A stretch of DNA of 64,000 nt from Acinetobacter pullicarnis (GTDB lineage Bacteria; Pseudomonadota; Gammaproteobacteria; Pseudomonadales; Moraxellaceae). The position numbers and the translations under genes are program-made. Location: NCBI RefSeq assembly GCF_006352475.1, contig NZ_VCMZ01000001.1, positions 3,782,001 through 3,846,000 on the forward strand. Direction: 5' to 3'. Below the pieces are notes generated by a model, which saw only the letters and a list, made by a program, of their open reading frames with translations, was not told the DNA's origin and made no database searches. Shown here piece after piece: positions 35,643 to 45,302 of the stretch (positions are counted from its first letter, which is position 1; every line of letters begins with the position of its first letter).

Positions 35643-36245
35643 ATGACCAATCAAATACTCAATACCCAGCACACCGCAACACAAACATTAATCGCCCTCT
35701 ATTGTGGTTCCCGCTCAGGACATGATCCTATTTATCGTGAAAGTGCCATCCAACTGGCTGAACAAATTGCTGCACATGGCTTTGGGATCGTCTATGGCGG
35801 TGCCAGTATTGGTTTAATGGGCCAAGTTGCCGACACCGTCAAACAAGCAGGTGGAGAAACCGTCGGGGTGATTCCAGAATTTATGCTCGATTATGAAATT
35901 GCACACCCCGATTTAACTGAACTGCATATTGTACAAAGTATGCATGAACGAAAAGCCATGATGGCTGATCGCGCCAGTGCCTTTATTGCCCTACCTGGTG
36001 GCCTAGGTACTTTTGAGGAAATCCTTGAAATCGCGACATGGAGCCAGCTTGACCGGCATCAAAAACCGATGATGCTATATAACGTGAATGGCTTTTATGA
36101 CCATTTAATTGGACAGCTTGATCACGCCACCGAAACGGGCTTTTTACCGCAACAACATCGTGACAAACTTTTGGTCTGCAATGACCTCGAACAGGTCTTT
36201 GAAATTATTTTAAATATGGACTCAACGGCAGTGCTCACAGTTTAA
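35643..36245 (+). CDS. LOG-family (TIGR00730) nucleoside-monophosphate phosphoribohydrolase
   Basis: A 200-residue protein of the LOG family with a Rossmann-like fold. The key motif PGGLGTFEEILEIATWSQ and the upstream GIVYGGASIGLMGQVAD and MHERKAMM are all present. Members hydrolyse N6-modified AMP or AMP to the base and ribose phosphate and are annotated as cytokinin-activating or purine-degrading enzymes. It stands alone upstream of the MdtD-like pump. The physiological substrate in this organism is not known. Confidence 0.92.
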   Translation: MTNQILNTQHTATQTLIALYCGSRSGHDPIYRESAIQLAEQIAAHGFGIVYGGASIGLMGQVADTVKQAGGETVGVIPEFMLDYEIAHPDLTELHIVQSMHERKAMMADRASAFIALPGGLGTFEEILEIATWSQLDRHQKPMMLYNVNGFYDHLIGQLDHATETGFLPQQHRDKLLVCNDLEQVFEIILNMDSTAVLTV

Positions 36246-36325
36246 ACACCTTAATCTGAAATGATGCTGCTGTTTTTGCATTACACTAGGCTCAGTTACT
36301 TTTTAAACTGCTAATAATCATCATT

Positions 36326-37717
36326 ATGCCAACACAACAGCATCGACGTTTACAGCCGAAATTTCGTTTACTGGTGTTACTCGTCGCCATTGGCTTTTTC
36401 ATGCAAGGGCTCGATACCACCATCGTGACCACCGCCTTACCCGCGATGGCACAGAGCCTCAATGAAAATCCACTGCGCATGCACAATGTGGTCATTAGTT
36501 ATGTGCTTGCGGTTGCTGCCTTTATTCCACTCAGTGGTTGGCTGGCAGATCGTTATGGCATACGTCATGTTTTTTTAGCCGCAATTATTATTTTCACCTT
36601 GGGTTCACTTGGCTGCGGCTTATCACAGAACTTTAATCAACTGATTGTATTTCGTGTAATTCAAGGATTGGGCGGTGCGCTGCTAATGCCTGTAGGTCGC
36701 TTGGCTTTACTGCGTATTATTCCCCGCGATCAATTTCTCTCCGCCATGAGCTTGATGAGTTTGGCTGGCCTCGCAGGCCCACTCATGGGGCCAACCATTG
36801 GTGGCTGGTTGGTGGAATATACCACTTGGCACTGGATTTTTTTGATCAATATACCGATGGGAATTGTCGGTATCTTTTTAAGCTTTAAAGCCATGCCAAA
36901 CTTAACCGAAGCCAGTGTTAAGCGGTTTGACTTGGGCGGCTTTGTATTGTTGGTTATCGCCATGATTGGGCTCGCCTTGGGGATTGAGCACATTGCCAAT
37001 CCACAAAGCTCACGCCAACTCAGTGTCGGGTTGTTACTGATGGGCTTCCTTGCCATGTTTTGGTATGCCTATCATGCACACACCCATCAAAATGCCTTGT
37101 TTCGCAGTAAGCTATTTAAAAATAAAATGTATGCGGTTGGGGTACTGGGTAATTTCTTTGCGCGCCTAAGTGGCAATGCGATTCCATTTCTGATGCCGTT
37201 AATGCTACAAATTGCATTTGGCATGGAACCCTTTATGACGGGGATCATGCTGACCCCAATTGTGCTTGGCTCTTTGTTTTCCAAGCCAATTGTTCGCCCG
37301 ATCATCCAAAAATTTGGCTATCGTACCTTTCTCATCACCAATACTTTATTGCTCGGTGCCTGTATTGCCAGTTTTGCGCTGAGTACCGCAGAAACGCCAG
37401 ATAGCATTCGTGCCCTGCATTTCTTCTTGTTCGGCACACTCAACTCGTTGCAGTTTATGAGCATGAATACGCTCACGCTCAAAGACTTAGCGCAACAAGA
37501 TGCCAGCAGTGGTAATAGTTTCTTGTCGATGATCATGATGTTATCGATGAGTATTGCCGTGGCATTTTCAGGCACCTTACTCAATTTATTTACCGCATAT
37601 TATGGTACAGACCAAACCACACTGGCTTTTCACCTGACTTTTCTGTGCTTAGGTGCCTTGAATATTTTAACCGCCATCATTTTTTGGCAAATTCCAAAAG
37701 ACCAAAACAATGCATAA
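36326..37717 (+). CDS. major facilitator drug efflux pump, MdtD-like
   Basis: A 463-residue DHA2-family transporter with about fourteen hydrophobic helices. The start GFFMQGLDTTIVTTALPAMAQSL, the MFS signature GWLADRYGIRHVF, the antiporter motif GLAGPLMGPTIGG and the segment SMNTLTLKDL align well with MdtD of E. coli. It probably exports toxic small molecules using proton antiport. The gene overlaps the following GH25 lysozyme gene by eight bases, so the two are translated from one message. Substrate unknown. Confidence 0.88.
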   Translation: MPTQQHRRLQPKFRLLVLLVAIGFFMQGLDTTIVTTALPAMAQSLNENPLRMHNVVISYVLAVAAFIPLSGWLADRYGIRHVFLAAIIIFTLGSLGCGLSQNFNQLIVFRVIQGLGGALLMPVGRLALLRIIPRDQFLSAMSLMSLAGLAGPLMGPTIGGWLVEYTTWHWIFLINIPMGIVGIFLSFKAMPNLTEASVKRFDLGGFVLLVIAMIGLALGIEHIANPQSSRQLSVGLLLMGFLAMFWYAYHAHTHQNALFRSKLFKNKMYAVGVLGNFFARLSGNAIPFLMPLMLQIAFGMEPFMTGIMLTPIVLGSLFSKPIVRPIIQKFGYRTFLITNTLLLGACIASFALSTAETPDSIRALHFFLFGTLNSLQFMSMNTLTLKDLAQQDASSGNSFLSMIMMLSMSIAVAFSGTLLNLFTAYYGTDQTTLAFHLTFLCLGALNILTAIIFWQIPKDQNNA

Positions 37718-38411
37718 GTTTCGAAAAACCTTTGGCTACGGTCTACTGGCCTTACTTGGCACAACCACGATTGCAGCAACACCTGATCCACAGTTCAACA
37801 TTCGTGGGATGGATGCTTCACATCACCAAGGTCAAATTAACTGGCGCAATATTTCCCCTAAAAACATGCAGTTTGTCTACCTAAAAGCCAGTGAAGGGGG
37901 TGATTATACTGACCCGCGCTTCCAAGAAAATTGGCTTTCAGCACGAGAACAAGGTTTACGGGTTGGGGCTTATCATGTGTTTCGTTTATGTCGTGATGGC
38001 AAGGTTCAGGCAGACAACTTTATCCATACTGTCCCGAAAAAATCGAATAGCTTGCCACCCGTGCTGGACTTAGAGTACGACAGTGCTTGTTTGGCACAGC
38101 TGCAAAAAGACCAATTACTCAAGCAAATTCAAGTAATGCACGACCGTCTACAGCAGCATTATGGCAAAACACCTATTTTTTATACCACGCCGAATTTTTA
38201 TCATATGATCTTGATGGATTCTTTTCAGAAAACCCCGATCTGGATTCGTTCTTATCAAGCGCAACCGCAACTCAAAGATCGAAAATGGCTGCTTTGGCAA
38301 TACAGCAATCAAGGCAAAATCAGTGGCATCAACACTGCTGTTGATCTCAATGTATTTCAGGGCAATGCCCAAGATTGGAAAAACTTCCTCAAGGCGCAAG
38401 GAGTTGAGTAA
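37710..38411 (+). CDS. GH25-family lysozyme, secreted
   Basis: A 233-residue protein with a signal peptide (about 1-22, TTTIAATP) and a glycoside hydrolase 25 domain. Catalytic pieces are clear: GMDASHHQG near the start, LDLEYD in the middle (the Asp-x-Glu pair) and the ending AVDLNVFQG. Such enzymes cleave the beta-1,4 bond of peptidoglycan, here in the periplasm or outside the cell. It overlaps the MdtD-like gene by eight bases and is followed by a probable terminator. Non-phage GH25 lysozymes may serve wall remodelling or attack on other bacteria; no immunity gene is evident next to it. Confidence 0.9.
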   Translation: MHKFRKTFGYGLLALLGTTTIAATPDPQFNIRGMDASHHQGQINWRNISPKNMQFVYLKASEGGDYTDPRFQENWLSAREQGLRVGAYHVFRLCRDGKVQADNFIHTVPKKSNSLPPVLDLEYDSACLAQLQKDQLLKQIQVMHDRLQQHYGKTPIFYTTPNFYHMILMDSFQKTPIWIRSYQAQPQLKDRKWLLWQYSNQGKISGINTAVDLNVFQGNAQDWKNFLKAQGVE

Positions 38412-38523
38412 TACGGTTTGCGCCTCGAGAAAGTCTAGTGCTTGGCACTGATATTCAGCATTTACACAGTTTTATTTACAGGCTCTTTAAAAGTGAAACC
38501 TGCATATTGCAGTTGTATATCAA

Positions 38524-38552
38524 CACGGCCAAAGTCGATGACCGTGCTTTTT
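38524..38552 (+). terminator. probable terminator after the lysozyme gene
   Basis: CACGG (38524-38528) pairs with CCGTG (38542-38546), followed by CTTTTT. The stem is short and the loop long, so confidence is moderate. Confidence 0.5.
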
Positions 38553-38560
38553 AAACAAAA

Positions 38561-39034
38561 TTATTTTTGTTTTTTATACGTTAGTTGTTGACCTTGATCA
38601 TCTAAAACCAAAGTCGTTTCATTCACAGAAACGACTTTATAGGTTGTTTTATCTGTACCAGATTGCTTATTGCCAATACTGAGTGCAACCAAACTTAAGT
38701 TGCCATCTTTATAATCCCAAGACTGGTATTTTAGCGTTTCCATATTAATCGAAGTAGCACTCAAGTCTTGGTTTAAAGTGAAGCCTTGAACTTCTTTATC
38801 GTTAATCGGGTTTGGTTCAACCCAATTGCCATAGAATGTTGCAATTTCAGCTGTGCTTGCACCCGCTGTTTCTGATGCTGCTTCAACAGGCGTAGATACG
38901 GCAACTACTTCTGATGCAACTTCAGCAGGTGCAGAAGCTGGCGTTGTTTCAGTCGTCTCTTTTTTTGCTGGTGAACATGCTGTGAATAAGATAGAAGTGC
39001 CCAATAAGGCAGTCGTTAACAATAATTTTTTCAT
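38561..39034 (-). CDS. lipoprotein with Ala/Glu/Thr-rich linker
   Basis: A 157-residue lipoprotein starting at ATG 39034 (MKKLLLTTALLG), which has GGAA seven bases upstream. The lipobox is LFTAC, with the modified Cys near residue 20. A low-complexity linker of Ala, Glu, Thr, Ser and Val follows (about 25-65). A small C-terminal beta-rich domain (about 68-157) begins FYGNWVEPNPINDKEVQGF and resembles lipocalin-like lipoproteins of unknown function. It probably faces the periplasm from one of the membranes. Role unknown. Confidence 0.8.
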   Translation of the reverse strand: MKKLLLTTALLGTSILFTACSPAKKETTETTPASAPAEVASEVVAVSTPVEAASETAGASTAEIATFYGNWVEPNPINDKEVQGFTLNQDLSATSINMETLKYQSWDYKDGNLSLVALSIGNKQSGTDKTTYKVVSVNETTLVLDDQGQQLTYKKQK

Positions 39035-39269
39035 AAATAGATTCCGATTCATCAGCGATATAAATTTTTTATCAATCGATTAAACGATCAAATAAAGCCA
39101 TACAAGATTAGCATTAGCGCTCAGATCAGTTCTATTTATTCGTTAAATAAAGCGCTCATTGATCAACCATATCGGGGCTGTTTTACAATTTACGAAAAAG
39201 AGCTTTCGTATAAGCTAATTTCTGTTCATTCTATTGCCATGAATCTTTGAAATTTTAAAGCCTTATACT

Positions 39270-39941
39270 ATGCATAACAAAAAATCACTGATAAAAGTAT
39301 TAAACTCTTTAATTATCGTTGCTTCTCTTATTTTGGTGATAAGCATCTCCATTGAGACCTTTCGCCACGACTCTTTTTTAGCGCATTCGATTTATTTTGA
39401 AATTCAATTTTGGATTTGTATTTGCTTCACAGTCTGTTTTTTTGTTTTTTTCTATTTCTCAGAAAACAAATTAAAATTTATGGCGAAATACTCAATCCTG
39501 TTATTTTTATCGATTCCTTATCTCGCAATCTTAGATTACAGCTCAATCCATTTAACCCAAGAACAAATTTACTTAATCAGCTTCATTCCTTTACTCCGCG
39601 GTGGAGTTGCACTGGTGATGTTGATTTTATTGTTGGTCGAGCGCAATACCACTGCCATTTTTATCTCTTATTTATTGTTGTTATTTTCAATTATCTATTC
39701 CATGAGTTTGATTTTTTTCATATTCGAGCGAAATGTGAATTTCGAAGTACAGCACTATCGTGATGCACTTTGGTGGGCAGGCATGACTGTCACCACCGTC
39801 GGTTCAAATATTATTCCCTATACCAATGTTGGAAAAATAATTACCACGATGTTGGCGGCAACCGGTATGACTGCTTTTCCAATCTTCACCGTTTATTTTA
39901 CGTCTGTGGTGAACCGATTAAGTAAATCTGAAAAGGAATAA
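39270..39941 (+). CDS. potassium-channel-like membrane protein with atypical filter
   Basis: A 223-residue membrane protein with about five to six helices. Its C-terminal part has the pore-loop layout of two-helix ion channels: YRDALWWAGMTVTTVGSNIIPYTNVGK between the last two helices. The usual potassium filter TVGYG is replaced by TVGSN. The rest of the pore helix (ALWW) and the residues after the filter (P-Y-T-x-x-G-K) match the family. No ligand-binding cytoplasmic domain is present. Ion selectivity is therefore uncertain. The start ATG at 39270 has only a weak ribosome site. Confidence 0.75.
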   Translation: MHNKKSLIKVLNSLIIVASLILVISISIETFRHDSFLAHSIYFEIQFWICICFTVCFFVFFYFSENKLKFMAKYSILLFLSIPYLAILDYSSIHLTQEQIYLISFIPLLRGGVALVMLILLLVERNTTAIFISYLLLLFSIIYSMSLIFFIFERNVNFEVQHYRDALWWAGMTVTTVGSNIIPYTNVGKIITTMLAATGMTAFPIFTVYFTSVVNRLSKSEKE

Positions 39942-40028
39942 GAGACAGTCAATGTCGCACCCTGTTCTCTACGGCATCATCTGCTCGTCAATTTCGATTA
40001 ACATAAGTGAAGTAATGCGGCTTAGGTC

Positions 40029-41096
40029 ATGAGTGAGATGAGAAAAATCATACATATCGATATGGATGCCTTTTATGCATCCGTCGAGCTTCGTAATCAT
40101 CCTGATTTAAAACAACAACCGGTGGTGATTTCCTCAAATCATCCACGTGCAGTGATTGCCGCTGCCTCTTATCCTGCCCGCAGCTTTGGCCTACGTTCCG
40201 CGATGTCGATGACCCAAGCCCGTAAACTGTGTCCACAGTTGGTTGTCATTGAACCTAACTTTAATAAATATCGTGAAGCTTCTGCGCAGATTCATCAAAT
40301 TTTTCAGCAATATACGACACTGATTGAGCCACTATCCCTCGATGAAGCCTATTTAGATGTGACCCAAAATCTAAAAAATCTTGCCAGTGCAACTGAAGTG
40401 GCGAAGTGTATTCAAGCGGATATTTTTGCCCAAACGGGGCTAACCGCATCTGCCGGTGTGGCACCGAATAAGTTTTTAGCCAAAATCGCCTCAGACTGGC
40501 ATAAACCGAATGGCATTTGTGTGATTAAGCCTCATCAAGTTCAAGCGTTTATTCAAGATTTAGCCCTCAGTAAAATCCCTGGTGTGGGTCGTGTCACCAA
40601 TGAAAAGCTCAAAAACCTGCGACTAGAAACCTTGGGGGATTTGCAAAAAATAGATGAAAATATATTGAGTTATCACTTTGGCAAATACGGCAAGCAGCTC
40701 TATTTATATGCGCAAGGCATTGATGAACGTCCAGTAGAATCCGAACGGCAACGTCAGCAAATTTCCAAAGAAACCACATTTGATCAAGATTTTACTTTGG
40801 CCGAATGTCATCCCTATTGGGATAAGCTCGTGCAACAAGTCTGGCAAACCCTCAAACAAAAACAGCTCTCGGCACGGGGGGTTACCGCCAAATTAAAGCT
40901 TAAAAATTTTCAAGTTTTACAGCACAGTAAAAGCTTTAAGCAGGCCTTAAATAGCCAAGATGAGCTATCACTGGTACTCGAACAATTATTGGATGAAATG
41001 TATATTCCAGAGCAAGATCAATTTCGACTGATAGGCATTGGGGTCTATCAATTGTCTGAGCAGCAACAAGAGCAACAACTCTCATTATGGGGTTAG
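40029..41096 (+). CDS. dinB: DNA polymerase IV
   Basis: A 355-residue Y-family translesion polymerase. Catalytic acidic motifs are visible: [12 protein letters not shown] near the start and [12 protein letters not shown] at about 102-113, plus the nucleotide-contacting [11 protein letters not shown]. The DNA-binding HhH region [16 protein letters not shown] and the little-finger domain follow. The end, [11 protein letters not shown], is a good beta-clamp binding peptide (QLSLWG). It copies damaged DNA with low fidelity. The start could be the ATG at 40029 or the one at 40038. Confidence 0.95.
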   Translation: MSEMRKIIHIDMDAFYASVELRNHPDLKQQPVVISSNHPRAVIAAASYPARSFGLRSAMSMTQARKLCPQLVVIEPNFNKYREASAQIHQIFQQYTTLIEPLSLDEAYLDVTQNLKNLASATEVAKCIQADIFAQTGLTASAGVAPNKFLAKIASDWHKPNGICVIKPHQVQAFIQDLALSKIPGVGRVTNEKLKNLRLETLGDLQKIDENILSYHFGKYGKQLYLYAQGIDERPVESERQRQQISKETTFDQDFTLAECHPYWDKLVQQVWQTLKQKQLSARGVTAKLKLKNFQVLQHSKSFKQALNSQDELSLVLEQLLDEMYIPEQDQFRLIGIGVYQLSEQQQEQQLSLWG

Positions 41097-41486
41097 GCTC
41101 AACCCGATCAAATATTAGGCAATCGCACAGATTTCACACAAATACTTGCCCACTTTGCCTAAATTTAGCGTAATCTAATGCGCATTGTACATTTATCCAA
41201 TGTATACCTGAGATGCTAAAAATCACCTTTACTTTTAGCATGTTGTCCTGTGATTAGCGTGACGATCAAATCCGTAAATGACAGGGCACTCAAGTAAATC
41301 TGTGCAAGACCTGCCTCGCCATCCCCCCATTTCAAATATCATCAGCATCTGTCTCAAACAAAAATAATGCCCGACCTATCCACCATCTTTTATTATTTCT
41401 GCCAATATTGACTTAAATCGAATACACTAAATTTGCTTCACTGTAACAACACTCTTGATTCAATTGATTTTATAGCAATAGATACC
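41097..41486 (+). other. intergenic region before creB
   Basis: About 390 bases. A 9-bp inverted repeat (ATGCTAAAA at 41213-41221, TTTTAGCAT at 41233-41241) may help end dinB transcription, though no U-run follows. A degenerate cre-tag-like sequence, TTCAC-six bases-AACAC, lies at 41437-41452, just before creB. No gene is seen. Confidence 0.45.
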
Positions 41487-42239
41487 ATGAAAAACGTTCA
41501 AAAACAGATTCTCTGCGTAGAAGACGATGCCGCTATTCTGATGCCCTTACGCTATGCGCTGGAACGTGAGGATTGGCAGGTGGTTTGGGCCAACACAGGT
41601 TTGCAAGCCATTGAGTTTGTACAACAACAAGATTTTGATTTTATTATTCTCGATGTCGGTCTGCCTGACTTAAATGGCTTTGAAGTCTGTAAGCAAATTC
41701 GCAATATTAAACACACGCCTTTGTTATTTTTAACCGCGCGTGACGATGAAATTGACCGGATTGTGGGTTTAGAAATCGGTGCCGATGACTATTGTGCCAA
41801 ACCATTTAGTTCACGTGAAATTGTTTCTCGGATCAAAGCCATTTGGCGACGCATGGCATTACAGCAACACGCGCTTGAACAACAGTTATGCACACATGCA
41901 CCACCAGTTGCCGCTACGCAAACAGATGCAGCACAACAGGCCACACCACCAATATGGCAACAGTTTGAAGATGCACTGCAAATTTTATATTTTGGGGTGG
42001 CATTACAACTGACTCGTTATGAATATCGCCTGTTAAAATTGTTCCTCGATCATCCCGAACAGGTGTTTAGTCGACAACAATTGATGGATCATATTTGGGA
42101 ACATCCCGAGCACAGTTTAGAACGAACCGTCGATACCCACATTAAAAGTCTGCGGCAAAAGCTGAAACAGGTTGCAGCAGAACCAGAGCCCATTGTGACC
42201 CATCGTGGTTTTGGCTATCGCTTAAAACGGCTGGATTAA
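41487..42239 (+). CDS. creB: response regulator CreB
   Basis: A 250-residue OmpR-type response regulator starting at ATG 41487 (MKNVQKQILCVEDD). A longer frame from a TTG at 41433 is unsupported. The phosphate acceptor is D56 in LDVGLP. The receiver is followed by a long Gln/Ala-rich linker (about 125-165) and a winged-helix DNA-binding domain ending GFGYRLKRLD. It forms a three-gene set with creC and creD and, by family, binds TTCAC direct repeats (cre-tags). In Pseudomonas and others CreBC-CreD affects beta-lactam response and envelope fitness; whether it does so here is not known. Confidence 0.92.
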   Translation: MKNVQKQILCVEDDAAILMPLRYALEREDWQVVWANTGLQAIEFVQQQDFDFIILDVGLPDLNGFEVCKQIRNIKHTPLLFLTARDDEIDRIVGLEIGADDYCAKPFSSREIVSRIKAIWRRMALQQHALEQQLCTHAPPVAATQTDAAQQATPPIWQQFEDALQILYFGVALQLTRYEYRLLKLFLDHPEQVFSRQQLMDHIWEHPEHSLERTVDTHIKSLRQKLKQVAAEPEPIVTHRGFGYRLKRLD

Positions 42240-42242
42240 CCC

Positions 42243-43703
42243 ATGTCAATTTTTATGCGGATTTGGTTTTTCTTTGGTCTGGTAATTCTATTGGGGCTGT
42301 GGTTTATGTCCTATGCCTTCAATCAGCAAGTTAAGCCCAATGTGCGTCAGGTGGTCGAAGATACTTTGGCAGAGAATGCCAATATTATTGCCGAGTTAGT
42401 CGCTGAAGATATGGTTACTGGTCAAATTAGTACAGCGCAGTTTAATCAAAAAATACAAAATGCTTTAGACCGCAAACTTAACGCGACCATCTGGCAGCAA
42501 AACAAACAAAAAATTAATCAGCAAATTTATATCACCAATGCACAAGGAATCGTGATTTACGATTCACAAGGTCAAAGCGTCGGTCAGGATTACTCTAAAT
42601 GGAATGATGTCTACCTTACCCTAAAAGGTAAGTATGGCGTGCGTTCTACCCCAAACCGTTATGACCCTGGTCAAAATACCATGTATATCGCTGCGCCAAT
42701 TTTTTATCAGCAGCAATTGATTGGCGTGGTCAGTATTGGCAAGCCCAGTGTTTCAGTCCAAGGCTATATTCAACGTGCTGAAGACAACTTATTGCAACAA
42801 GCCATTTGGATTGGACTCATCAGTTTATTTCTGGCCAGCTTGGTGGCGTACTGGATCAAACACAGCATAGATAAAGTGCGCCGCTATGCCCAAGCCTTGG
42901 CACCAGTCAATCAAGCACCACATTTCAATTCAGCTCAAGAGCTTAATTTGGTGACACAAGCTGTTGAGCAAATGCGTGAAAAACTCGAAGACCGTGGCTA
43001 TGTCGAACACTATGTCAATAACTTAACCCATGAGCTAAAAAGCCCATTAACCGCCATTCAAGCCAGTGCCGAATTATTAAAAGAAGACCTACCGCTGCAC
43101 GATCAGCAACAGTTTGCAGCGCATATTCATGCACAAAGTCAGCGTCTCAAGCATTTGGTCGATCGTATGTTATTGCTCACACGCTTAGAAAAATCAAAAC
43201 ATGCACTCGATTTACACCATCTCAATTTATCTGAACTGTTGCAGCAAGCCTTAGCGCAGCACAGTCAATTACAGCAAAAAAACATTCAATGTCTAGTCGA
43301 TATTCAAAGCCATTGTTTCATTCAGGCGGATCGCTTTTGGCTCAATCAAATGCTGCACAACCTGTTGGACAATGCCCTAGACTTTGCACCGAATCATGCC
43401 AAAATTTGGCTACACTTAACTTATGTTGATGCGCAGCAAATGATGCACATTCAGTTATTCAATGAAGGCCCCGCCATTCCAGATTTTGCACTGCAACGGA
43501 TTTTTGAAAGCTATTTCTCCTTAGCAAGGCCAGTCACCCAACAACGCAGCTCTGGCATTGGACTGAGTATTGTGCAGCAAGTCATTGAACAACATCATGG
43601 AAAAATCAGTATTGAAAACTGTGCCGCCAACCAGCTCGCCAGCATTGGTCCACATCAGTCCGGGGTATTGGTCAACATCCAACTTCACAAGAACTTCACT
43701 TAA
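42243..43703 (+). CDS. creC: sensor histidine kinase CreC
   Basis: A 486-residue membrane kinase beginning four bases after creB. Two membrane helices (about 7-25 and 184-204) flank a periplasmic sensor domain with the CreC-typical GQDYSKWNDVYLTLKGKYGVRSTP. HAMP follows, then the phospho-acceptor H263 in NLTHELKSPLT, and the ATPase domain with NLLDNALDFAP and SSGIGLSIVQQ. The signal sensed is not known. The 3' end of the gene contains the cre-tag for creD. Confidence 0.93.
   Translation: MSIFMRIWFFFGLVILLGLWFMSYAFNQQVKPNVRQVVEDTLAENANIIAELVAEDMVTGQISTAQFNQKIQNALDRKLNATIWQQNKQKINQQIYITNAQGIVIYDSQGQSVGQDYSKWNDVYLTLKGKYGVRSTPNRYDPGQNTMYIAAPIFYQQQLIGVVSIGKPSVSVQGYIQRAEDNLLQQAIWIGLISLFLASLVAYWIKHSIDKVRRYAQALAPVNQAPHFNSAQELNLVTQAVEQMREKLEDRGYVEHYVNNLTHELKSPLTAIQASAELLKEDLPLHDQQQFAAHIHAQSQRLKHLVDRMLLLTRLEKSKHALDLHHLNLSELLQQALAQHSQLQQKNIQCLVDIQSHCFIQADRFWLNQMLHNLLDNALDFAPNHAKIWLHLTYVDAQQMMHIQLFNEGPAIPDFALQRIFESYFSLARPVTQQRSSGIGLSIVQQVIEQHHGKISIENCAANQLASIGPHQSGVLVNIQLHKNFT
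43684..43699 (+). promoter_or_regulatory. cre-tag (CreB binding site) upstream of creD
   Basis: TTCAC (43684-43688), six bases, TTCAC (43695-43699): an exact match to the published CreB recognition pattern TTCAC-N6-TTCAC. It lies inside the last codons of creC, about 85 bases before the creD start, the right place to activate creD separately from creBC. Confidence 0.85.
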
Positions 43704-43783
43704 AACTCAATTTCTCCTCAAATAAAAGACATCTCGATCTTGCACACTCAGCGCATCTAAAAATATACGTGTAAGGAGCGCCC

Positions 43784-45220
43784 ATGCGCGCGCATTATAT
43801 TGGCATAAAATTATTTGCTGTCATGCTACTGGTGATCATTGCCTATGTGGGTTTGGTTTTTATTTCAGGTTTAGTCACCGAGCGTCAAAGCTATCAACAC
43901 GACTTTATCCGTGATATTTCACAATCACAAATCAGTGCACAAACCATTGTTAGCCCCTTTATACGGGTGCCCTATCAGGCGGCAAGTACCTGCTTGAATG
44001 AAAAAAACGAAAAATATGCATGTCTTGAGCAACGATGGGCCTTTATTGGTGCGCAACACAGTGATGTAACCACTACATTTAATGTGAGTGATGACAACTA
44101 TAAACGTGGAATTTACAAAGCGATTAGCTTTAATACCCAACTCACCGCACAGGGTCAATTCTTAGCCAATGATACAAAACAACAAGATTATGAATGGGAC
44201 AAAGCCGAAATTGTATTACCCGTTCAGGACCCACGCGGCCTGAACAGCAAACCCAGTATGAAAATTGCGGGGAATACTTACCAGTTTGCGTTTAGCCCAC
44301 AAGATGATTCGTCTACAGCGTTTAATTTTATGCGCATTTCAGTACAGCAACGCCCTGAAATCAAAGCTTACTTACAACAAGGTTTCGATTTTAATCTAAA
44401 TCTAGACAGCAATGGCTTAAGCAGCTTTACCTTAATTCCAACCAGTCAATCGATTCAATATCAGGCCACAGGTAACTGGGCAGATGTCAAATATGATGGT
44501 CAAAATCTGCCTTTTGAAAAACAAAGTGCTGAACAACAGTTTAGTGCACAGTGGAAAAACATCGCGATCGGACAACAAAATCTCGCACGTTTAGCGCAAT
44601 GCAACAGCCGAGATTGTCTGGCTGGTGTAATAGCTGTTGCAAATCCACAAGCTGCAGCCGAAGCCGAATATTCAAACACCACAGACAAAATTGGCTTAAC
44701 CACCGAGTTTTTACAGACTGCAGATGTCTATACCCAAACAGACCGTGCAATCAAATACGGCATCATTATTATCTTTATGAGTTTTGCCTGCTTCTTCTTG
44801 TTTGAAGTGCTCAAAGGACTGCCGATCCATCCGATTCAATACAGCTTAGTCGCCATGGCACAAGGCCTCTTCTTTGTATTGCTACTCTCGATCAGTGAAT
44901 ATTATGCCTTTGCACTGGCCTATCTCTTGGCGGCAATTGCATGTATTAGCTTGATTACTTGGTACTTATATTTTGTGATGCAAAGCGTGAAAGCCGCAGC
45001 AGGATTTGGTGTCATGTTGAGTTTACTCTACGCCATGATCTATCTATTGCTGCAATCCAATAGCAAAACATTCTTGGTTGGTGCAATTATTTCCTTCTGT
45101 CTGTTGGCTGCCGTGATGTTTGTGACCCGCCATGTAAACTGGTATCAAATCCAAAATAAAGCGGTGCAGTCCAAGTCCGAGCTTGCAGCACCCATGACAT
45201 CCGACTCAGCAGAAACATAA
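43784..45220 (+). CDS. creD: inner-membrane protein CreD
   Basis: A 478-residue inner-membrane protein: one N-terminal helix (about 8-30), a large periplasmic domain (about 31-325), then five to six helices clustered to about 460. The family motifs VSPFIRVPYQ and DPRGL are present, as is the conserved KYGIIIIFMSFACFFLFE in the first C-terminal helix. It is the main output gene of CreBC. Its start has AAGGAG. In relatives its overproduction gives tolerance to colicin E2 or affects beta-lactam response; function is not settled. Confidence 0.92.
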   Translation: MRAHYIGIKLFAVMLLVIIAYVGLVFISGLVTERQSYQHDFIRDISQSQISAQTIVSPFIRVPYQAASTCLNEKNEKYACLEQRWAFIGAQHSDVTTTFNVSDDNYKRGIYKAISFNTQLTAQGQFLANDTKQQDYEWDKAEIVLPVQDPRGLNSKPSMKIAGNTYQFAFSPQDDSSTAFNFMRISVQQRPEIKAYLQQGFDFNLNLDSNGLSSFTLIPTSQSIQYQATGNWADVKYDGQNLPFEKQSAEQQFSAQWKNIAIGQQNLARLAQCNSRDCLAGVIAVANPQAAAEAEYSNTTDKIGLTTEFLQTADVYTQTDRAIKYGIIIIFMSFACFFLFEVLKGLPIHPIQYSLVAMAQGLFFVLLLSISEYYAFALAYLLAAIACISLITWYLYFVMQSVKAAAGFGVMLSLLYAMIYLLLQSNSKTFLVGAIISFCLLAAVMFVTRHVNWYQIQNKAVQSKSELAAPMTSDSAET

Positions 45221-45302
45221 CACTTCGATACAGCACACAACCCGACATAGAATGCACTGAGCTTCATTCTATGTCTTTAATTTTTATTTAAATGAGATCA
45301 AC

